Origin: Runella aurantiaca | GTDB lineage: Bacteria; Bacteroidota; Bacteroidia; Cytophagales; Spirosomataceae | DNA: 64,000 nt | Direction: 5' to 3' | Assembly (NCBI RefSeq): GCF_003339505.1 | Contig: NZ_QPIW01000010.1 | Location: 124,001-188,000 of the forward strand | Part shown: one piece after another, positions 59,291-64,000 of the stretch | How positions within the stretch are numbered: the stretch's first letter is position 1 | Layout: every line of letters begins with the position of its first letter | Position numbers and translations under genes: made by a program | Notes under the pieces: model-generated | Databases searched by the model: none | Told to the model about the DNA's origin: nothing | What the model saw: only the letters and a program-made list of their open reading frames with translations

Positions 59291-61678
59291 ATGTTACGCA
59301 ATTATTTCAAAATCGCGTTGCGCCACCTTTGGCAAAATCGACTGTATTCAAGTATCAACGTCATTGGTCTGGCTTTTGGTCTCACCTGTGTATTGTTGGC
59401 TATTTTATACATTCGAGATGAACATAATTTCGATACATTTCATCAAAAAAGCCCTGATTTGTACCGAATTACCACTACGTTAATTGCTGCTAAAGGAGAA
59501 GACCCTCAAACCTCAGGAGGGACGGGACAAGTACAAGGACCTGCTTTCAAAGCGGCAATACCCGAAATGGAAGAGTACGTAAGGGTAATGGGCGGAGCCA
59601 TTTTTGGAGACATTCGCACCGACCGAAAAGCATTTAAACTTCAATTGCTTTTTGCTGACGATAACTTCTTCAATGTCTTTAGTTTTAAGTTGATTCATGG
59701 CAATCCTAAAACAGTGTTGAAAGACGTTGGCTCGGTCGTTATTACGGAAAAAACAGCGCTCAAATTTTTCAACTCAACCAACGTAGTCGGCAAAATTTTG
59801 CACATGGAAGCCGATCCGTCTGCCGATCGTTTGGGCAAACCGTTGGTCGTTTCAGGCGTTGTGGAAAATCCTCCTAAAAACTCTTCGATTCAGTTTGATG
59901 TACTGCATCCTTTTAGCTTTATGCAGTTGAGTTTTGAGGATACTGCTTGGTTAAATGCTTACCTCGGAACGTTTGTAGTATTGAACCCTAAAGCGGATAA
60001 GGCATTGGTTATCAAAAAATTTAACCAAGTTCACGCCCAACATGCCCAGGAGCAAATCAAGGAAAATGGCCACAATCCTGAAACAAATTATGGCTTGCAA
60101 CCTATTACTGACATTCACCTAAATCACTTAAATACAGGTGGTGAAGGAGGGGCCATTAATTACAGCAATCCACTTTATTCGTATGTTTTTCTGGGCATTG
60201 CCATTTTTATTTTATTGATGGCGAGCATCAATTTTGTCAATATCAGCATTGCTAGTTCGCTCAAACGCGCCAAAGAAGTAGGAATTCGCAAAGTGACGGG
60301 CAGTCATCAAAGCCAAATTATTATCCAATTTTTGGGCGAATCAGCTATTTTATGCGTAACAGCCTTTCTTTTGGCACTTGTTTTTATGTTAATCTTACTT
60401 CCAATATTCAATGAATTGGCAAATAAGCAAATTGAAATTGGGGAAATTTTTGAGTGGAGACTTATATTTTCTTTTATCATCGTATTGTTGGTCAACATTT
60501 TACTGTCCGGCTTATACCCTGCCTATATGCTTTCCAATTTTAAACCCGCCGAGGTTTTATACAGTAAGCAGAAGCTTTCAGGAGGCGGTTTTTTGGGACA
60601 AAGTTTGGTGGTTCTTCAATTTGCATTGGCGGCTATTTTGCTGATTGCTTCTATTGTTTTTTACCAACAAATGAACTACGTCCGCACCAAGGATTTGGGG
60701 TACAACCCTTACCAAGTCATTCGTTCGTACATCAGCGGCAACCGAGAGACCAAACCCTTTGCTGAATTTATCAAAAACGAAGTAGCCAAAGAACCGTCTA
60801 TTGTACAGATTTCATTTGGCGAAGATCGGGGCAGTAATTACAAAGCCAAAGTCAATCAACGCACGGTGAAAAGCAGCTACCAAAATATTGACCAAAATTA
60901 TTTCTCGGTGTTGGGCATTCGTCTAAAAGAAGGACGAAATTTATCCAGCAACCAGGAAGTCATTGTCAATGAAGCGTTTGTAAAAGCGTCAGCATTGGCA
61001 AACCCTATTGGAGCCTTGATAAAAACGGAAGATTTTTTTATCAAATCACCCGCCCGAATTGTGGGCGTCGTCAAGGACTTTCATTTCGGGTCACTTCGCA
61101 ATCGAATCTCTCCTTTGGTTATGACCACAAACGATGTGTATCACGGCGGTATTTGGCTTAAAATTGACAAAAATCGGCAGCAGGAAGCCATCAAAGCCTT
61201 TGAAAAAATCTATCGAAAAGCCCTTCCGAATGCCGTGTATGAGTATAGTTTTATGGATGAGCTCAACAATCGAGATTATATCCAAGAACAACGATGGCAA
61301 AAAATCATAGGCTTCGCCACGCTTCTTTCGATGTTACTCTGCGGGATGGGTTTATTTGGATTAACGCACTTGGCTGCTCAACAACGCACCAAAGAGATTG
61401 GTATTCGCAAAGTATTGGGTGCTTCGGTCATGAGTATTGTTGCATTGTTGTCCAAGAATTTTTTAAAGCTCTCTTTTATTTCGGTGATTGTTGCCTCGCC
61501 GATTGCATTCTATTTCATGGACAAATGGTTGCAGGGTTTTGCCTATCGAATCCAAATATCATGGAACATTTTTGGCTACACGGCATTCATCATCATTTTT
61601 ATTTCTTTTCTGACGGTCACCTACCAAGCTATCCAAGCCGCTCTCATGAATCCTGTTGACAGTATCAAAACCGAGTAG
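59291..61678 (+). CDS. FtsX/MacB-like ABC permease 14
   Basis: A 795-residue paralogue starting MLRNYFKIALRHLWQNR. TM1 is INVIGLAFGLTCVLLAILYI. Coupling motifs: RAKEVGIRKVTGSHQSQ (VTG instead of VLG) and RTKEIGIRKVLGASVMSI with LLSKNFLKLSF (D to N in SKDF). It ends LMNPVDSIKTE. The first periplasmic domain has an extended LIAAKGEDPQTSGGTGQVQG. It lies 28 bp after the transmembrane regulator gene with no room for a sigma-54 promoter, so it is likely expressed with that regulator. It is the last of the fourteen. Confidence 0.9.
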   Translation: MLRNYFKIALRHLWQNRLYSSINVIGLAFGLTCVLLAILYIRDEHNFDTFHQKSPDLYRITTTLIAAKGEDPQTSGGTGQVQGPAFKAAIPEMEEYVRVMGGAIFGDIRTDRKAFKLQLLFADDNFFNVFSFKLIHGNPKTVLKDVGSVVITEKTALKFFNSTNVVGKILHMEADPSADRLGKPLVVSGVVENPPKNSSIQFDVLHPFSFMQLSFEDTAWLNAYLGTFVVLNPKADKALVIKKFNQVHAQHAQEQIKENGHNPETNYGLQPITDIHLNHLNTGGEGGAINYSNPLYSYVFLGIAIFILLMASINFVNISIASSLKRAKEVGIRKVTGSHQSQIIIQFLGESAILCVTAFLLALVFMLILLPIFNELANKQIEIGEIFEWRLIFSFIIVLLVNILLSGLYPAYMLSNFKPAEVLYSKQKLSGGGFLGQSLVVLQFALAAILLIASIVFYQQMNYVRTKDLGYNPYQVIRSYISGNRETKPFAEFIKNEVAKEPSIVQISFGEDRGSNYKAKVNQRTVKSSYQNIDQNYFSVLGIRLKEGRNLSSNQEVIVNEAFVKASALANPIGALIKTEDFFIKSPARIVGVVKDFHFGSLRNRISPLVMTTNDVYHGGIWLKIDKNRQQEAIKAFEKIYRKALPNAVYEYSFMDELNNRDYIQEQRWQKIIGFATLLSMLLCGMGLFGLTHLAAQQRTKEIGIRKVLGASVMSIVALLSKNFLKLSFISVIVASPIAFYFMDKWLQGFAYRIQISWNIFGYTAFIIIFISFLTVTYQAIQAALMNPVDSIKTE

Positions 61679-61704
61679 CACTCTTAGTTCAATCTATTTC
61701 TTTC

Positions 61705-61735
61705 AAAAAATAAGGCCGCCCAATTGGGGCGGCCT
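61705..61735 (-). terminator. Rho-independent terminator of the DAHP synthase gene
   Basis: AGGCCGCCC / GGGCGGCCT (61713-61721 with 61727-61735) is a perfect 9-bp stem with a 5-nt loop. On the minus strand it is followed by a T-rich tract (plus-strand A-run at 61705-61710). It also lies 27 bp after the permease 14 stop and may help end that transcript. Confidence 0.8.
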
Positions 61736-61769
61736 CGTGGTATGACAATCAATCGTGCCTAAACTGAAA

Positions 61770-62867
61770 CTAAGCAGCCGGCGTCGTGTTCATTACTTCT
61801 GTTTGCTTACGGATAGAAGCCATGTGAATCAGTTCAAACAACTCTTCCACAAAATCAGGGTACAAATTCATTTGCTTACCCAAATCGGCGCGGTTTTTAC
61901 GAAGTTGTCTCCAACGATCCATTTGCAAAACGGCCACGTTGTTATCACGCTTGTATTCACCCAACTGCTCCACTAACGACATACGCGTGCCCAAAATCTC
62001 TAGTAGTTCACGGTCAAGATTATCGAGTTTACTGCGTAGTTGTTCCAACTGATTGATATAATCTGTGCCGTACTCGGGCTTACGAACGTGCAGTTCGTGC
62101 AGCATTTCGCCCAAAGCAGCTGGCGTCAATTGTTGAGCCGCATCCGACCACGCTTTGTCTGGGTTGCAGTGTGACTCAATGATGAGACCATCGTAGTTTA
62201 AATCTAACGCCCGTTGTGCAATTTCGAACAAATACGCACGTTTTCCGGCCATGTGGCTAGGGTCACCAATCATGGGCAACTCTGGAAACATCGTTTTGAG
62301 TTCGATGGCAATATTCCACATGGGAGAGTTGCGGTATTTTGTTTCCTGCGCATTCGAAAAACCACGGTGAATAGCTCCGAGTTTTTTGATGCCAGCACGG
62401 TTAATACGCTCAAATGCTCCAATCCACAATGCCAAGTCTGGATTGACTGGGTTTTTGATCAACACAGGCACATCCACCCCTTGCAACGCATCCGCCAAAT
62501 CTTGAACATTGAACGGGTTAACGGTGGTACGGGCTCCAATCCACAAAATATCAATTCCGTATTTAAGAGCAAGTTCAACGTGCTGAGGAGTAGCTACTTC
62601 AACAGCAATCGGCAAACCAGTTTCTTTTTTTACGGCAGCAAGCCAAGGCAACGCAGCCTCGCCCATTCCTTCAAAGCTTCCAGGACGGGTACGTGGTTTC
62701 CACACGCCCGCGCGCAGTACGTTTGCATATCCTAATGCTTTAATCTGGGTCGCGGTTTCCCAAACCTGCTCTTCAGTTTCGGCACTGCATGGGCCTGCAA
62801 TGACGAGTGGTTTCCCTCCCGTATCAACCCACGAACTCATTGGTAAAATTTCTAAGGTGGCACTCAT
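61770..62867 (-). CDS. Bifunctional DAHP synthase / chorismate mutase (type II)
   Basis: A 365-residue fusion enzyme of aromatic amino-acid biosynthesis. The N-terminal part (about 1-260) is a class I DAHP synthase of the KDO8P-synthase-like subgroup: LVIAGPCSAETEEQVWETA, LRAGVWKPRTRPGSFEGMG, ILWIGARTTVNPFNVQDLAD, LIKNPVNPDLALWIGAFER and IGDPSHMAGKRAYLFEIAQ. It condenses phosphoenolpyruvate with erythrose-4-phosphate. The C-terminal part (about 270-365) is an AroQ-type chorismate mutase, with LRSKLDNLDRELLEILGTRM and VEQLGEYKRDNNVAVLQ. Fusion lets prephenate or chorismate binding regulate the first step. This fusion is common in Bacteroidota. No signal peptide. Confidence 0.93.
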   Translation of the reverse strand: MSATLEILPMSSWVDTGGKPLVIAGPCSAETEEQVWETATQIKALGYANVLRAGVWKPRTRPGSFEGMGEAALPWLAAVKKETGLPIAVEVATPQHVELALKYGIDILWIGARTTVNPFNVQDLADALQGVDVPVLIKNPVNPDLALWIGAFERINRAGIKKLGAIHRGFSNAQETKYRNSPMWNIAIELKTMFPELPMIGDPSHMAGKRAYLFEIAQRALDLNYDGLIIESHCNPDKAWSDAAQQLTPAALGEMLHELHVRKPEYGTDYINQLEQLRSKLDNLDRELLEILGTRMSLVEQLGEYKRDNNVAVLQMDRWRQLRKNRADLGKQMNLYPDFVEELFELIHMASIRKQTEVMNTTPAA

Positions 62868-62919
62868 AATCGAGAAAAATTAAAAAAATTAATTAAGTAC
62901 AACAATCTGATATTAACAA

Positions 62920-62951
62920 TTTGATAGCTAAGGACAACTTTTGTAATTTTG
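62920..62951 (+). promoter_or_regulatory. Bacteroidota housekeeping promoter of the proline dehydrogenase gene
   Basis: TTTG (62920-62923) is followed after 20 bp by TAATTTTG (62944-62951), matching the sigma-ABfr consensus TTTG-N19/20-TAnnTTTG. The predicted start is near 62958, about 35 nt before the ATG at 62993. Confidence 0.7.
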
Positions 62952-62992
62952 CATTTGTTTTATTGTTATAACAACAAACGCACGTTAAAATT

Positions 62993-64000
62993 ATGTCTAT
63001 AAGTGTTGCTTCCCCCCAAGTAGGGGTTTCGTTTGATGACACTTCGGTTGCATTCTCATCAAAGTCAAATTTCCAGTTAAAGAAAACTTACTGGCTATTT
63101 GCATTAATGAATCAACCTTGGCTTGTAAAATTAGGAACTTTTTTTATAAAACTCGCGCTTTTGTTACGACTTCCCGTCAAAAACCTCATAAAAGCAACTT
63201 TATTTGGCCAATTTTGTGGAGGTGAAAATATAAAAGAGTGCAACAAAACCATAGATAATTTGGCAAAGTCTAAAATTGGAACAATTTTAGACTATTCGGT
63301 TGAGGGAGAAGACAATGAGCAGAGTTTTGATAAAACTGCTAGCGAAATTCTGCTAACTATCGAAAAAGCGAGCCAAACCGAAGGGATTCCGTTTTCAGTT
63401 TTTAAGGTAACGGGGATTGGTTCAACCCCTCTGATGGAGAAAATTCAGGCGGGAGAGCCCCTTACTTCCAACGAGCAAGTTGCTTTTGAACGCCTCAAAC
63501 AACGCGTGGACCAATTATGCCAAAAAGCCCACGATCTGGATGTCAAAATTTTTGTCGATGCCGAAGAAAGCTGGATTCAGGATGTAATTGATCAACTGGC
63601 GTACAAGGCAATGCAAAAATACAACACCAAAAAGCCCATCGTCTACAATACATTCCAGATGTACCGCCGCGATATGCTGGAAAATCTGAAAAAAGCCACT
63701 CACGAAGCAAAAGTAGACGGGTATTTTCTAGGAGCTAAATTGGTAAGAGGTGCCTACTTCGAAAAAGAACGCCAACGCGCCTACGAAAGCGAATACCAAG
63801 ACCCAATCCACGCTACCAAAGAAGACACCGACTGCGACTACAACAAATCCATTTTGTTTGCCCTCGAAAACCGTGACGTGATTTTTATTTGTTTGGGAAC
63901 CCATAACGAAAGCAGTTGTTTTTACTGTATCGAATTAATGCAAAAACTCAACATTCCGCACAACGACCCGCACGTATGGTTTGCGCAGTTGCTCGGAATG
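62993..64000 (+). CDS. Proline dehydrogenase, 3'-truncated by the window
   Basis: The first 336 codons of a gene that runs off the window. It starts MSISVASPQVGVSFDDTSVA at 62993 behind a clear promoter. The N-terminal helical part (FALMNQPWLVKLGTFFIKLA, LPVKNLIKATLFGQFCGGEN) and the beta/alpha barrel (VKIFVDAEESWIQDVIDQLA, KPIVYNTFQMYRRDMLENL, VDGYFLGAKLVRGAYFEKER, VIFICLGTHNESSC) match Bacteroidota proline dehydrogenases. The FAD-contacting RGAY motif is present. The enzyme oxidises proline to pyrroline-5-carboxylate at the membrane. The C-terminal barrel strands lie outside, so completeness cannot be checked. Confidence 0.88.
   Translation, partial: MSISVASPQVGVSFDDTSVAFSSKSNFQLKKTYWLFALMNQPWLVKLGTFFIKLALLLRLPVKNLIKATLFGQFCGGENIKECNKTIDNLAKSKIGTILDYSVEGEDNEQSFDKTASEILLTIEKASQTEGIPFSVFKVTGIGSTPLMEKIQAGEPLTSNEQVAFERLKQRVDQLCQKAHDLDVKIFVDAEESWIQDVIDQLAYKAMQKYNTKKPIVYNTFQMYRRDMLENLKKATHEAKVDGYFLGAKLVRGAYFEKERQRAYESEYQDPIHATKEDTDCDYNKSILFALENRDVIFICLGTHNESSCFYCIELMQKLNIPHNDPHVWFAQLLGM

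Overview
The window reads as chromosome from a Bacteroidota, most likely a Cytophagales bacterium of the Runella/Spirosoma/Dyadobacter kind. This is inferred from DUF5916 and DUF4249 proteins, OMP_b-brl_3 receptors, LytS/LytTR pairs, propeller sensors, TTTG-N19/20-TAnnTTTG promoters and above all the large tandem array of MacB/FtsX-like permeases. No rRNA, tRNA, CRISPR array or intact insertion sequence was seen.

Layout. 1-15526 is ordinary chromosome: the 3' part of a DUF5916 outer-membrane protein, a methyltransferase, an orphan LytS-type histidine kinase, a cupin protein, a DUF4249 lipoprotein, a small secreted protein, an OMP_b-brl_3 receptor with a LolA-like partner, a periplasmic M3 peptidase, a lipoprotein and a LytS/LytTR two-component pair. 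15841-61678 is dominated by fourteen full-length FtsX-like permeases (about 780-815 aa each), all on the + strand: six in a row, then four, then single copies separated by small cargo genes. The cargo includes an ankyrin-like protein, a PQQ-type propeller, a PA14-OmpA fusion, two tandem small paralogues, a Kazal lipoprotein, a secreted serine protease with small secreted neighbours, and two propeller lipoproteins with a membrane-anchored winged-helix regulator. 61770-64000 returns to metabolism: DAHP synthase/chorismate mutase (- strand) and the start of proline dehydrogenase (+ strand).

The main discovery is regulatory. Four intergenic regions (about 15.7, 30.9, 44.2 and 46.8 kb) carry the same composite element: a palindrome TGTCC-N6-GGACA, preceded 20-22 bp upstream by a degenerate second copy, and followed at an almost constant distance (69, 69, 69 and 71 bp, start to start) by TGGTAC-N5-TTGA, a sigma-54 type -24/-12 promoter. 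These elements precede permease 1 (heading 1-6), permease 7 (heading 7-10), permease 11, and the small paralogue pair followed by permease 12. This predicts a sigma-54/NtrC-type regulon of membrane permeases. Neither the activator nor any ABC ATPase or periplasmic adaptor is encoded in the window, so the permeases must find their ATPase elsewhere.

Two intergenic repeat families add structure. Eight copies of a hairpin-forming family built on GGAACACGGAGAACG and its complement lie after permeases 1-7 and 9. Three MITE-like elements bounded by GTAGGGGC/GCCCCTAC lie before permeases 9, 12 and 13. A second possible regulatory module lies at 56.2-61.7 kb: two stand-alone propeller lipoproteins, a transmembrane winged-helix regulator and permease 14 are packed head to tail, without a sigma-54 element.
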